From Rana temporaria (Eukaryota > Chordata > Amphibia > Anura > Ranidae): a stretch of DNA of 64,000 nt. This document shows positions 1 through 11,389 of the stretch, in pieces; position 1 is the first letter of the stretch, and each line of letters begins with the position of its first letter. Below the pieces are notes generated by a model. That model was given only the letters and a program-made list of their open reading frames with translations. It was not told where the DNA came from and searched no databases. The stretch covers positions 336,886,341 to 336,950,340 of the forward strand of contig NC_053491.1 of assembly GCF_905171775.1 (NCBI RefSeq). Reading direction: 5' to 3'. The position numbers were made by a program, and so were the translations under genes.

Positions 1-617
1 ATGTATTCTTTTACATATTTTTGGTAAAAGAAAAATTGCAATAAGCGTATATTGATTGGTTTGCACAAAAGTTAAAGCATTTACAAAATAAGGGACAGAA
101 TTATGGCATTTTTATTTTTATTTTTTTACTAGTAATGGCGGCGATCTGCGATTTTTATTGTGACTGTGACATTGCGACAGACATATCGGACACTTTTGAC
201 ACATTTTTGGGACCATTAACATTTATACAGCGATTGGTGCTATAAAATTGCACTGATTACTGTGAAAATGTGATTGGCAGGGAATGGGTTAACACTAGGG
301 GGTGCTAAAGGGGTTAATATGTTCCCTAGTGAGTGATTCTAACTGTAGGGGGAGGGGAATCACAAGGGGAGGAGACCGATCTATTTTCCTCTGTACTGGG
401 AACACACATCGGTCTCCTCACCTCTGGCAGGACCTGGATCTGTGTGTTTACACACACAGATCCACAGTCCTGCCGTGATCGCGGGCAATCACGGGTGCCC
501 GGCGGACATTGCCCCCTAGACAGCCAGAAAGCCCAGGATGTCATATGACGTCCACCCAGGATGGGAGATCCCATCTGTGGATGTCATATGACTATGGGCG
601 GGTAGGGAAGTGGTTAA
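1..617. repeat. TTAA-terminated interspersed repeat, cut by window edge
   Basis: This stretch matches the outer parts of the repeat at 35096-36836: both have the TTTTTGGTAAA-like stretch, an ACTAGTAATGGCGGCGATCT-like core, a 'tttatacag' block, a G-rich 'tgtaggggga' block and a hairpin around a GTGTTTACACAC centre. It ends at GAAGTGGTTAA (TTAA at 614-617), as expected for a TTAA-targeting element. The left end is outside the window. No coding capacity is visible. A further 50 bp (614-663) ending CCCTTTAA looks like a remnant of another TTAA element. Confidence 0.7.
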
Positions 618-663
618 AGGAACCTATTTGGAAAATAAAAAACAAACCTTTACAACCCCTTTA

Positions 664-2156
664 AGGTTGGCATTATCTCATAGGTATAGTGGGTTTGAAT
701 TATTTTCATAACCTCAGACAAGTTAGGAGCAAGAGCATGTTTCCAGTGTCTAGGGATGGTTATTCTTGCAGCTAAGAGAATATGAGTAACTAACACTCAG
801 GAGGTGGGAAATCTGTCAATATCCCCTTTCCCCCCTCTTTGTAATATCCAAATAAAAAAAATCTAGTTGACTATGATCCTTGTTAGCTCAGAAATGAATT
901 GAAAGACTTTATGCCAGTAGCCACCAATATTTTTACAAGACCATAAAATGTGCAGTAGATTACCGGCATGACCACATCCTCTCCAACACAGCGCAATGTG
1001 TGCAATAAGGGGTCAGGTACCATTTTACAGTGATCTTCTGCATTAGTAGCCATAAATATCTTACTGGATGTCTCTAGTCCATTGTTTTGGAGTAAATAAA
1101 ATCTGCCTCCCACTTCTCAAAGGGCACAGTTTTCGTGATTAATTTATTCTGAAAAAGATTGTAAAACATAATTATCCCTTTCAATTTCGGTACAGGCAAA
1201 TTATACAACGACTACGCTAATTTATATATGTGATTCTGCAGTGCTGGGAAAGGGGTCAGGCATGCGCCTCTTCCGCAGTGATTTGTCCCACCAGAAGCTG
1301 ATCAGCGGGTGCTGGCCAATAGATGAGGGCCAGCACCCGCCGATCGTCAAGTAGAGAGGTTGGACAGATGTAAACATTATATAAGGGAGAAGACTGCACT
1401 AACAAAAATTATATACAAAAGGCATCAATAAAGATCAAGGCAGCAATAAAATGTGATAAACATAGGTAACATAATATAAAGATAAACTGCACCAATAAAA
1501 TAGACAAGCAACAAAGAGTGCCCGTGCTCAAATGAAGTCTCTGAACCCCAAATATGACCTTGAATGGGGGTAAATTATATATATATGAATATAAAGTCCA
1601 AAAACAGTGATGAGGGATCATGGCAGACCCCAAAACAGGTTAAACGAACACCACCGTGCAAAAGACTTCTTGTGGTTAATGAGCCTATAGATAAATCCAT
1701 CCAGGGACTGCAAGCCAAAGGGGTTCCACGAGTGTAACTCTGTATAAAATTTATTTAAAAAAAGGACGAAAACGTACTTACAGCAAGTATCGTATTTAAA
1801 AGCATGTGGATGTTGCCGGCCGGCACTATAGGAGCCCTTCCTCCAAACGTAACAAACGCGGTGACGTCAAAAGAAAGCTCTATTTGTGGGGGGTGAAATA
1901 CATTTTTATTTGAGTACATGAGTTGCATGATTGCAATTGTCAAAGTAAAGAAACACAGTGCCGTAGACGCAAAAAAATGGCCTGGTCATGAAGGGGAGTA
2001 AATCTTCCAGAGGTCAAGTGGTTATAAAACAAAAAATGTACCAAATAATACCCATAATGTTTGTAATATGTGTGTAATAGTTTCTCTGTTGTCTTTCACC
2101 AGGTGAATGTAACATTCACTAAAAGTGGAAACCTAAGAAAAAAATAGGGATACGAA
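664..2156. other. AT-rich non-coding stretch, no gene seen
   Basis: I see no coherent coding frame or complete transposon here. A perfect 13-bp inverted repeat (1305-1317 against 1328-1340, arm GCGGGTGCTGGCC, 10-nt loop) is the only clear structure. The short open frames show no family resemblance. Confidence 0.5.
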
Positions 2157-2164
2157 CATTGGAC

Positions 2165-2455
2165 CAGGGGTGGACTGACAACTCATGGGGCCCCCGGGCA
2201 ATAGAAGATTATGGGGCCCCCGGGCTTACAGATGGCCACCACGCCAGGAGGCAGTGCAGAGGCGGGCAGCTAAAATCTCAGGATTTTCACATCAAAAGCA
2301 TGTCGGTTTTGGACATATCAGGGACAGATGTAAAAAAACACAGATTTTTACATACTGTCCCTGGTTTTATTGAGCCTGGCAACCCTGATGGGGCCCCCTA
2401 GTGGCATGGGGCCCTTGGGCAGTGCCCGAGAGTCCCAATGGTCAGTCCGCCCCTG
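2165..2455. mobile_element. hAT-type MITE with 8-bp target duplication
   Basis: The 291-bp element begins CAGGGGTGGACTGAC and ends GTCAGTCCGCCCCTG, near-perfect terminal inverted repeats of the hAT type (CAG...CTG). It is flanked by a perfect 8-bp direct repeat, CATTGGAC, at 2157-2164 and 2456-2463. The interior is GC-rich with repeated 'ggggccc' blocks and has no transposase. A longer relative sits at 58894-59408. Confidence 0.92.
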
Positions 2456-2815
2456 CATTGGACCATGAGAATATCATTCATCAATAGAGTAAATAGCCTA
2501 AAAACATTTGACCAGCAGGGTAACCAATATGAGGGAGACCTCGGGACTGAGTATAGTCTAGTGAGAATCATGTGAGAACAGTTAAATGAATGGGTGTTTG
2601 ACCAAGCAAACTTTCAGCTGCAGTGTTATTGGTATTATTGACAGCTTCCTTCTGGTTGTTAGGGAACTGACACCTTCCAGCATCCTAACAACCAGTGACT
2701 CATCCCTAGCCAGCACATTCAGCTGTCAGCAGTGGATTTCCAGTGCATTTCCAATTGATGGGATAGTGTTAAGTGGGGTCCCCCCAAATTGGACTTTTAC
2801 AGGTCCTCTTGTAAA

Positions 2816-3070
2816 GGGCAGCACAGTGGTGTAGTGGGTAGCACTCTCACCTAGCAGTAAAAAGGGTTGCTGGTTTGAATCCCAACCATGACACTACCTG
2901 CCTGGAGTTGCATGTTCTCCCTATGCCTGTGTGGGTTTCCTCCGGGTACGCTGGTTTCCTCCCACGTTCCAAAGACATGCTGGTAGGTTACTTGGCTTCT
3001 GCCTAAATTGGCCCTAGTATATGAATGTAAGTTAGGGACCTTAGATTGTAAAAAGCATGTTGGGAGCCTA
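2816..3070 (+). repeat. tRNA-derived SINE of the V-SINE type
   Basis: The head resembles a tRNA with a split RNA polymerase III promoter: an A-box-like GTGTAGTGGGTAGCAC and a B-box-like GGTTTGAATCCC. It is followed by the central domain shared by V-SINEs, seen as GCATGTTCTCCC, GTGGGTTTCCTCCGGGTACG and CCAAAGACATGC, then a tail reading GACCTTAGATTGTAA. It is not a functional tRNA gene. RNA polymerase III transcription is inferred from the boxes. Confidence 0.85.
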
Positions 3071-3179
3071 TGGGGTAAATGACCGTGCTATATCAAGATG
3101 CCACTCAACTCAACTCTACTATGTGTGTCTTTAATTTTAAACTAAACTTCCACTTTATACATTTTTATTAATCTAAATT

Positions 3180-3700
3180 ATTCTAACAAAAACTGTAAGC
3201 TACAGCTAAAAATGATGAGTATAGATCTTAAAGCTCCTTTACCCATGCTCATTTTACTGGCTATGAAGGAATTTGACCCGACCAAGCCAACATTCCATAA
3301 TCAGCAGCATATTATGGCTTTTTTTTTAAAACAAATATTTTTATAGACTATTTTAAGCCTTGTATCTTCGAGCAGCCTGATTGCATCTCCTGGCCTTTGA
3401 CATTTTCACCACGGCATGCAGCTTTAGGGAAACGTCATGCTTTGCCATAGTATATGGGTCTGAGCGCAGCTGCGCAGGAGGAATGATAATTGCAGGCTCA
3501 TAATTACATATTTAATCAGTTCTAAATAGGTCATTTAATGAAGACAATATGTTCCAGAAGAACAGGGTAACTTTAACTTGAGTCATGTATTTGCTAAAAG
3601 AATTCTAAAGATTGTCAGCAGCGCGGACTACATGGTCAAATCTACACTTCCTGTGAATTTGACGTGTGAGCGAGTGGATATTACATGGAGTCATTTGTCA
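3180..3700. other. Possible conserved non-coding element
   Basis: This AT-rich stretch has no repeat termini, tandem structure or coding frame. It is rich in homeodomain-like TAATTA/ATTA motifs (for example around 3487-3520, GATAATTGC and CATAATTACATATTTAAT) and E-box-like or CAAAGG-like words. That texture is typical of vertebrate developmental enhancers. Conservation was not tested; this is an inference from composition. Confidence 0.25.
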
Positions 3701-4271
3701 CTTTAAGGAAATGTGCATGTGGCTGTTATTGCTCCACCATCCCTTCTTCTTTCCCACAATCAATTTCTACTTTAGACATGGGAGAGTCAAGAGCAAGAAT
3801 ATGGAATTCAAATTAAACAGTGGGTTGAACTTTAAGAAGCCACAATATACAGTATCTACCATATAGAAAATTATTGAAGCAGAATCCGGTCCTAAGCAAT
3901 TTAGCATCTTATCCCCCCACCCTATTCCTTTAATTGACATTGATAAGAATTTTAGTAGGGAAAGAGAAGCCACCCCATTTAAATTGCCTCTACAACATGA
4001 CCAGCCCCTGCACATAACAACCTCCTCCATGTGGATCTTACCCTGGTGAAGTGACAGTAGATAAACAATTGTACCATCACCGTGCAGGAGCATAAATGTT
4101 ATAGCTAGGTTGACTTGTGCATGATCTGATGCTGGACATTTACATCCACTTGTTATGACTTCTGACTGATTTTAGCTAGGAAATGCTTTAAAATCCCTTT
4201 CTTGTTTCGAAAAAATGCCCTCACCCTACAGTGCCCTGTGCTGGCAGAGCTAAGTGACAACCACACCCCTG
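3701..4271. other. Unassigned non-coding stretch
   Basis: I see no gene, tandem repeat or transposon terminus. The 108-codon frame on the minus strand (3767-4093) has no recognisable domain and is treated as chance. Confidence 0.4.
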
Positions 4272-4797
4272 TTAAAGTGGGGGTTCACCCGGACATACAA
4301 CTTTTTACCCTTAGATTCCTTCTCATTTTGTCTAGGGGAATCGGCTATTTTTTTTTAAAATCAAAGCTGTACTTACCTTTTTAGAGAGCGATCTTCTCCG
4401 CCGCTTCCGGGTATGGGCTGCGGGACTGGGCGTTCCTTCTTGATTGACAGTCTTCCGACAGGCTTCCGACGGTCGCATCCATCGCGTCACGATTTTCCGA
4501 AAGTAGCCGAACGTAGGTGCGCAGGCGCAGTATAGAGCCGCACCAACGTTCGGCTTCTTTCGGCTACTCGTGACGCGATGGATGCGACCGTCGGAAGCCT
4601 TTCGGAAGCCTGACGGAAGACTGTCAATCAAGAAGGAACGCCCAGTCCCGAAGACCCATATCCGGAAGCGGCGGAGAAGATCGCCCTCTACAATGGTAAG
4701 TACTGCTCGGATTTTAAAACAACTAGCCGATTCCCCTAGACTAAATGAGCATCCATCTAAGGGTAAAAATACATTTATGGGTGAACTCCCGCTTTAA
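4272..4797. mobile_element. TTAA-flanked MITE, 526 bp
   Basis: The element starts TTAAAGTGGGGGTTCACCC and ends GGGTGAACTCCCGCTTTAA, with TTAA on both sides (4272-4275, 4794-4797). TTAA duplication is the hallmark of piggyBac-type transposition. The interior is a long imperfect inverted repeat, with arms meeting near a GCGCAGGCGCAGTAT centre at about 4520. That explains the arginine-rich short frames on both strands. The same length and structure recur at 21198-21723, inside Gypsy-A. Confidence 0.88.
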
Positions 4798-5265
4798 CAA
4801 CCTTCCTTGTTTTGCAAAGAAATGGAGATGGTACATCTTATCGGTTCTGTTACATAACTGTAAATTGCATATAAAACCCCACATCTCCACTGGACTTTTC
4901 AACCCTAGTGATCCATCTTTGTTGTTAGTTATAGCAATACTCATTATGCATAATTGATCGTAGGTCACTTCATTTTACACTTACAGGCATACAAATTGTG
5001 CTTGGTAGGAATACCGCCCCATATGTGAATTGATGGGGGGTGGGGGCACACTTTTTTCTTTTGTCTAAAAAATGTTTTTTATAATTCCAAAAATGACCTT
5101 CTAGCTAAATTGGATCAGCACTGGACAGCTCCTGCATGTAAGAATCAGAGTAGAGGTGAACAATATCTTAAAGTGTATTTCCAAATTTGCAGATAACATC
5201 TACTCTCTATTTGTTACATGTACTCATTAACAGATCTAGCGCTACACCAGGAGCCCCTGCTGAAT
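4798..5265. other. Unassigned non-coding stretch
   Basis: No gene, transposon end or strong tandem repeat is visible in this stretch. Confidence 0.4.
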
Positions 5266-6290
5266 GTTGTTTATCTCCCATCCTGTACAGCCATTCAAAT
5301 ACTGAGACAAAAAGCAGTCCTTGCAGCCTTGTTTTTTTATTTTTTTATTTAGAGGAATTGAACTTGGATGGGGAAGGGTTATTATAGGATGCCCACTTGA
5401 TCAGTAAAAACTCTTTAGGGACACAAACTAAATACATCCAGTACATACACACTTTTCTTCTACCTCCAGCATAGACTTGCTTGCAGAACTCCAACTCTGA
5501 GGACCAGCTAGCACTAATAGTATGGTCTGACACTGACTTAGTCAGATCCAATTCCAATGCCCTTCGCAGGCAGGGACCGCAGGCCCCTTTAGTAGTGCAG
5601 CAAAAATAAAGGTCTTTGGTGCTAGCTGTCCTTTCCTGTGTCAACTGCTCCCAGTACCACCTCTTCAGGTGCTGCCAGCTCGCCTGGCTGCACTTGCCCC
5701 TTTCACTAGCCCTCTTTGCTACTTCTCCACAGTTCTCCCAGACTGACTCTGCATCCATCCCAGATTGCTTGCACCCAGTCCCTTCAGGCATGCCTCTCAG
5801 TCCTCTGACTGCAACACTCACTGTCTTTCTCCCTGGAGATTTGCCCTTCAGTGTTCTCCCGCTGTACTCTTCTTGCTCCCATGACTCCTGGTCAGGATCC
5901 CTCCATGTGTCATGAGAAGGGCCCCTTCCACATCCAAGCCCAGGCCTGAGTTGACATACCCCCCCCCCCCCAGACTGGGGAGCTAAAGCCCCCAGCAGAA
6001 TACTCTCCATCTTCCAATTGAACTCCACATTGCCCCTGCTGGACTGACCCTGATTGGGGAGGGCCCTCAGAATACTCCAGCTAGCGCCTCCTAGACTCCC
6101 CCTAACTGCCTCTAGAACCTTCTCCAAGTTTCCAGCAAGCAGGGAGGAGTTCACCAGAGAAGCTGCTGCTGAGTCATCCAGTCTAATTGAGTTACTCACC
6201 CAATCCATAAAAACACACAGGCTGCTAGCCAAGCCTGAAAATGTACCTACACTAAAACAAAACATACTACTTTAGCACTCTAGCAACGTA
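5266..6290 (-). repeat. Possible 3' end and LTR of an unidentified LTR retroelement
   Basis: Read on the minus strand, a run of 14 G at about 5960-5973 followed by TATGTCAACTC resembles a polypurine tract leading into an LTR. The putative LTR would run leftward to a TGTTGTTTATC start near 5267, giving TG...CA ends. A 306-codon open frame (5345-6265, minus) spans the tract and shows no recognisable domain, so I do not call it a gene. No second LTR, primer site or pol domain was found, so the assignment is weak. Confidence 0.3.
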
Positions 6291-7143
6291 TACACATAAC
6301 ATAACTTAAATATAACCTAGCGTATAAAAAAAATGCTGGTTGCCTTTTTAAGTGTTTTTTACTTGATTAAAAATCCCTGTGTGGTCCCTGCTTTATATTA
6401 TTATTTAGGAGGGGCTGTGGAGAAATGTTTAACATAATTAACCCTGTGTACTGTGTTTGCGATTCTTCATTATCAACTGTAAAAAAGATTTGAACACTGT
6501 CTGTTCTATCAAAGGGTTACTAATTTTGAAACTGCCCTCCTACATTGTATGTTAATGACGAATAGTGTGGAGACAAAGAAAATTGAGACTGTCCTGAAAT
6601 TCTTAAAATCGCCATGACACCTCCTTAGAAATATCTAAATGGCAAGAAATGCTTTCAAAATTTTTTTTAAGGTATGCTGTGTAAATGGGAACACATTACA
6701 AACATATAGGGGGATTTACTCAAATGTGACTGTAAAAGTGGAAATAATCATTCAAGTTGATGCATACTCAAATGTTAGCAAACAATGTTTACAGTTATGT
6801 TGGACTGGATAAAGCATTATCAAAAAGCTGATGTACACCCTGGGCTCTCCCACTCCTCCAAAACTTAAAGATTCCCTCAGTCCCCTGGACTCACCTACTC
6901 ACCTCAGCTCTCCTAGTCCTGACTGGTTTGGTTGTCCTAACTCTGTCAGTCTTGTTAATAAGGAATTTCTACTCCAACATGGAGCGCTGTCTCCTAAATA
7001 GAGCACCGCTTCTAATTGGAGTACATCTGTCTCCTAAATGGAGCACACACCTGTCACCTGACAGGAGCCATGCACTTTGCTTAGGTCTTTGTTTATAACA
7101 AGTGTGCACACCTGGACACTCACACAGCCTGCATGTCTCCCAA
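6291..7143. other. Unassigned non-coding stretch with a short degenerate duplication
   Basis: No gene is seen. At about 6985-7070 a unit around GTCTCCTAAATGGAGCAC is repeated two to three times in degenerate form. Confidence 0.4.
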
Positions 7144-8194
7144 CAGTGTTGCTCATCTTCCTTTAAAAAAAGTAATTAGTTACAGTTACAAATTACTTGT
7201 CCGAAAAAGTAATTGAGTTAGTGACTCAGTTACTTAATTGGCAAAGTAATTAGTTACTCAGCAAAGTAACTGACTTTTTTTTGCCGGCGTATAACACATT
7301 GTAACACACACTGGGATCCTACATTGTAACACACACACACACACTGCCATCCCACATTGTAACACAGACACTGCCATCCCACATTGTAACACATTGACAC
7401 TGCCATCCCAATCCCACATTGTAACACACTGCCATCCCAATCCCACATTGTAACACACTGCCATCCCAATCCCACATTGTAACACACTGCCATCCCCATC
7501 CCACATTGTAACACATTGCCATCCCACATTGTAACACACTGACATCCCAATCCCACATTGTAACACACTGCCATCCCAATCCCACATTGTAACACACTGC
7601 CTACAGTCACTTCACATTTAGTCACCCCTCACCCGCTCCGCTCGATGGTGGAGTGCTTACCGTTCTCCTACGTCCTTGGCTTGGTGCCATGGCTGGGATG
7701 GCCATTCCCTGCTGTGCTGTGCTGTCCGTCCGTGACTCGGAGTCGGCGGGCGGGCGGCTCCGGACTGTGAGGGAGGGAGGAGGAGGCGAGAGGGAGCCGG
7801 CGGCCATCTATTATTCATAAGCCGCGCCTCCTTCTCAGGCTGTTCCGTGATAGGCGGAACAGTCATTTTCCCAGCAGAGCCTCTGTTTACTGTTCAGCCA
7901 TGAGAAGGCATCCATGATAGGCTGAACAGTAAACAGAGGCTCTGATGGGAAAATGACTGTTCCGCCTATCACGGTCCACGGAACAGTCAGAGGAGGAGGA
8001 GCGCTTTTTTAATAATGGATGGCCGCCGAGTCCGACACACACACAGGTACTACATGTAATTGCGGTAACGCCGCCCAAGTAATGGGCCCGGCGTTACCGC
8101 AAGGGGAAGAGTAATCAGGTAGATTACTCGTTACCCTCAAAAGGGGCATCGTTAGGTAACGGCGTTTATTTAAACGCCGTTACTTACAACACTG
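7144..8194. mobile_element. Non-autonomous hAT element with embedded minisatellite
   Basis: The termini are CAGTGTTG and CAACACTG. Just inside them are GTAACTAATTAC-like motifs typical of a widespread hAT MITE group. The flanks read GTCTCCCAA on the left and GTCTCCAA on the right, fitting an 8-bp target duplication with one extra C on the left. Inside are a 29-bp minisatellite (7295-7600) and a long inverted repeat (about 7830-7990, arms around GTTCCGTGATAGGCGGAAC). No transposase frame is present. Confidence 0.85.
7295..7600. repeat. Minisatellite, about 29-bp unit
   Basis: About ten units carry the core CACATTGTAACACACTGCC followed by ATCCCAATCC. Unit length is about 29 bp, with shorter variants at the left edge. 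Because the unit is not a multiple of three, all three minus-strand frames are open and read as repetitive Cys/Tyr/Trp-rich peptides. These are artefacts of the repeat, not proteins. Confidence 0.95.
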
Positions 8195-8261
8195 GTCTCC
8201 AATAACACCTGGACACAAGGATTGAAGACACCATCACACCCAAGACTCTTTGAAACTCTTA

Positions 8262-8679
8262 GGCCGCGTACACACGGTCGGACAAAACCGATGAGAATGG
8301 ACCGAGGTTCAGTTTCATCGGTCCAAACCGACTGTGTGTATAGCCCATCGGTCTGTTGTCCTTCGGTCCAAAATTTTAAAACATACTGTAAAATCGAACC
8401 GATGGCCCGCTGCCCGATCGGTCCAAACCGATGGTTAGTACAGAAAGCATCGGTTCAAGGCCCGCGCATGCTCAGAATCAAGTCGACGCATGCTTGGAAG
8501 CATTGAACTTTGTTTTATTCAGCACGTTGTGTGTTTGACGTCACCGCGTTCTGACCGATCGTTTTTTGGAACGATGGTGTGTACGCACTTCAGACCATCA
8601 GGCCACTTCAGCAGTGAACCGATGGAAATGGCCCTTTGGACCATTCTCATCGGTTTGGAACGACCGTGTGTACGCGGCC
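8262..8679. mobile_element. PIF/Harbinger-type MITE
   Basis: The ends are GGCCGCGTACACACGGTCGG and CGACCGTGTGTACGCGGCC, an almost perfect terminal inverted repeat. They are flanked by the 3-bp direct repeat TTA (8259-8261, 8680-8682), the TWA target preferred by PIF/Harbinger elements. The interior has many CATCGGT/ACCGATG repeats in both orientations and forms a long imperfect hairpin. No coding capacity. It lies 67 bp from the hAT element at 7144-8194. Confidence 0.9.
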
Positions 8680-10168
8680 TTAGACTCTGGATCCTGATCC
8701 GTGATTACTGAAAACCCCAGTCATCTCTGCTCAGGCACAATACTTTTGAGCCCCACACTCTGCATTAATGCAAACCCTGTGTCACTCTTCCCTCTACTCA
8801 TACAGTGGCAGGACCTAGCACTGTCACGTACGTTTTTTAGTCTTTTTATTATCCTTCATTTATCCATCCCATCAAGACTTCTAACATGGCTTCCCGTTAA
8901 CATATGAGTATACAGTATGTACCCATTAACATCCATTTAAAACCAAATTACCACTTAACATGAGCACTAAATTCACATATGGTTTTAACATTGCTTGCAA
9001 TAAATGCTCAGCATTAAGGATGAGTGACTCTATCGCTCATGTGGGGCTTGTATCCTGGTTGAAATCTGCTAAGCCCAAAATGATTAATGAACCCAGTTGA
9101 AGTCTATGGGGAAAAATCTTAATAAAACAATCTGGTCATTTCAAGGCTAATAGAAAAGTTATTGTCAAAAAAGAGCACGGGGAAATGAGCATTACCATGA
9201 AGGATATTTAACAAAGTTTTAAAAAAAAAATGCAATACTATACAAACGAATGAGGGTACTTTATATGCAACTTTGACATAAGAAAAACACCAGTCTTTTA
9301 AATTACATATTTGGGAGATGCCTTAAAGCTGTATGTGATTTCACAGAACAGTAGAATTTGTATGGACAGCTTTGGCAACACAGTATTCTTGTATCACATG
9401 TTTTGGATGTGTAATTTATTTTTACCCTTTACATTTAGCTCAGTTTTGATGCAGCAGAACCCCTATCTCATTCATTTTATTTTGCAAAACGGGCTCATAG
9501 GTGGCTGTGACACCCAAAAGCAATTTGAGCCAGAAACAATTAGGAAAAATACCCTCTAAAAAAAACACATGCAGCCCGTTATAACTGTAGTGCATGTGGA
9601 CAGGAACAAGCTATGAAGATACCACTGGATACCAGCAGGCATGGCTAGGACAGACAGGAGGGGGGGGGGGAGGGAGCTTGTGCTGCAGGCTCAGTGTTCT
9701 ACTGTGGAGGGGGGTCGCACTGTGGCATCACTAGTGCCATGCACTCAGGGCAGGCATCCCTGCTTCCCCCTCACTACAATCGCACTGCAGAAGCCAGCTT
9801 CTCTCTCCGCCAGCTGCCTGGCAGTTAATGTCAGAGATTAGGAAAGCTTCATCTAGGCTCCTCCTCAGTTAGAGCTCCTCAGTTCTAACATGTCCTTTGA
9901 GAGAACACAAGAGTTGAGAGGGTGGATGGAGGGAAATTGTGCTGGGAGGAATTTGCAGGGAAAGAGGATTTGTACAAGATGAGGGATTTGTGGGGGAAAT
10001 TTCTACTAGAAGTTGGAAGAGGATTTGTGCTGGGAGGAGGTTTGAGCAGGAAGAGGACGTGGGAAAGGGAGAGTGTGCAGATTAGTGTTGGCTTTTTTTG
10101 GGGGAGAAAGAGAATTTTTGCTGTAAAAAGAAAGTGGGGGAGAGTATTGCTTGTAGGGGTGACACTGT
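8680..10168. other. Non-coding stretch, no gene seen
   Basis: There is no recognisable coding frame. A poly-G run (about 9660-9671) and a purine-rich strand from about 9900 to 10165 account for the spurious long plus-strand frame at 9922-10293. Confidence 0.45.
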
Positions 10169-10470
10169 GGGGGTTATTTACTAAAGGCAAATCCACTTTG
10201 CACTACAAGTGCAAAGTGCACTTGAAATTGCACTGTAATTGCACTTGGAAGTGCAGTCGCTGTAGATCCGAGAGGGACATGCAAGGAAAATAAAAAACAG
10301 CATTTTAGCTTGCACATTAATTGGATGATAAAATCAGCAGATCTTCCCCTCATATCAGATCTACCGCTCAGATTTACAGTGACTGCACTTTCAGTGCAAT
10401 TTCCAGTGCACTTTGCACTTGAGTTTGCACTTGTAGTGCAAAGTGGATTTGCCTTTCGTAAATAACCCCC
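10169..10470. mobile_element. MITE with GGGGGTTATTTAC ends
   Basis: The ends GGGGGTTATTTACTAAAGGC and GCCTTTCGTAAATAACCCCC form a terminal inverted repeat that extends inward through GCAAATCCACTTTGCACTA and its complement. The sequence TGT lies on both sides (10166-10168, 10471-10473), a candidate 3-bp duplication. The interior repeats the word GTGCAAAGTGCA/TTGCACTT. Superfamily is uncertain; a 3-bp duplication would fit PIF/Harbinger. Confidence 0.8.
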
Positions 10471-10880
10471 TGTGTGTTACACACCCCTGACTCTTGCACT
10501 ATTTTCATTTTTCACTCCTGATTCCTATTGTACATTACACACTCCTGTCCCCTGCATTTTGTACATGACATACTAATGACCCCTGTCCTCTATGCATAAT
10601 ATACTCCTAAACCTGACACTGACTGCAGCGCTCTGTGTGTTACATACTGTATTTCCTACACTTGAACTCTTTGCATTACATCCCCCGGACCCCTGCACTA
10701 TGTGCATTACATACCCCTGACCCCTACATTCTGTGCTTTGTATTCCCGAATCTGACACTGGCTGTAGCACTCTGTATTACATACTCCTGACTCTTACGCT
10801 CTGTGCATCACATACCCATGACCCCTACACGCTGCCTTACAGACTCCTGCACTATATACACGTTATTGTACAATACATAC
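10471..10880. repeat. Degenerate tandem repeat array
   Basis: A unit around CATTACATACCCCTGACCCC, with TGCACTCTGTG between units, recurs many times with variable spacing of about 30-50 bp. It explains the repetitive short frames here. Confidence 0.6.
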
Positions 10881-10929
10881 AAGGTATGAGGAGGTTTCGG
10901 GTTTTGTTTAAACATGCCCCCTAAGCCCT

Positions 10930-11270
10930 TCTTACTGTAAACAGTTTGGCCCATCGTTTGCTGCAGTGTGCTCAGTGTGCTGCATTACTGCTGTCAAAGT
11001 CAGTGAGCCCATGAAAAGAAAGAAGGGGCAGGGCAGGCCGCGGCTCCATGTCTGAATGGAGGCAACTGAAGCTGGGCTTGTGTGCCCCATAGGAAGCTGC
11101 TTGCTGTGGGGGCACTAAACAGGAGGGAGGGGCCAGGAGTGCCGAAGAGGGTCCGGAGAAAAGGAGGATCTGGGCTGTTCTGTGAAAAACCACTTTACAG
11201 AGCAGGTAAGTATAACATGTTTATTATTTTTAACTAAAAAAAAAAAAACAAGACTTTAGTATAACTTTAA
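10930..11270. repeat. Probable TTAA-type repeat, left end unclear
   Basis: The right part (CAGAGCAGGTAAGTATAAC, poly-A, then ATAACTTTAA ending at 11270) matches the right part of the TTAA element at 17712-18323. Both contain an AGGAGGATCTGGGCTG-like block. I could not place the left terminus, so this may be truncated. Confidence 0.55.
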
Positions 11271-11389
11271 AGCTTTACAAACACAAAACAAATATATTTA
11301 CCTGCAAAGAATATCAGAAAATGTCCTAGGACAAGTCTGATCCTAGCGCTCAATGGATCTAATAAGCTATTATAAAAGAAATAGAAAAT

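Noticed and set aside
2816..2890. tRNA gene
   Set aside because: The A- and B-box-like motifs belong to a SINE head followed by the V-SINE central domain; no cloverleaf with intact acceptor stem was evident.
4332..4797. Arginine-rich frames on both strands, similar to ones at 21306-21639
   Set aside because: They come from the palindromic interior of the TTAA MITE family and mirror one another on the two strands.
5345..6265. 306-codon minus-strand frame as a host gene
   Set aside because: No domain, no splice or promoter context, includes a homopolymer G run coding poly-Gly, and lies in LTR-like DNA.
7254..7625. Cys/Tyr/Trp-rich frames of 92-123 codons on the minus strand
   Set aside because: They are all readings of one 29-bp minisatellite in three frames, so they are products of the repeat and not proteins.
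9922..10293. 123-codon Lys/Arg/Gly-rich plus-strand frame
   Set aside because: It lies in purine-rich DNA and crosses a MITE boundary at 10169; no family resemblance.
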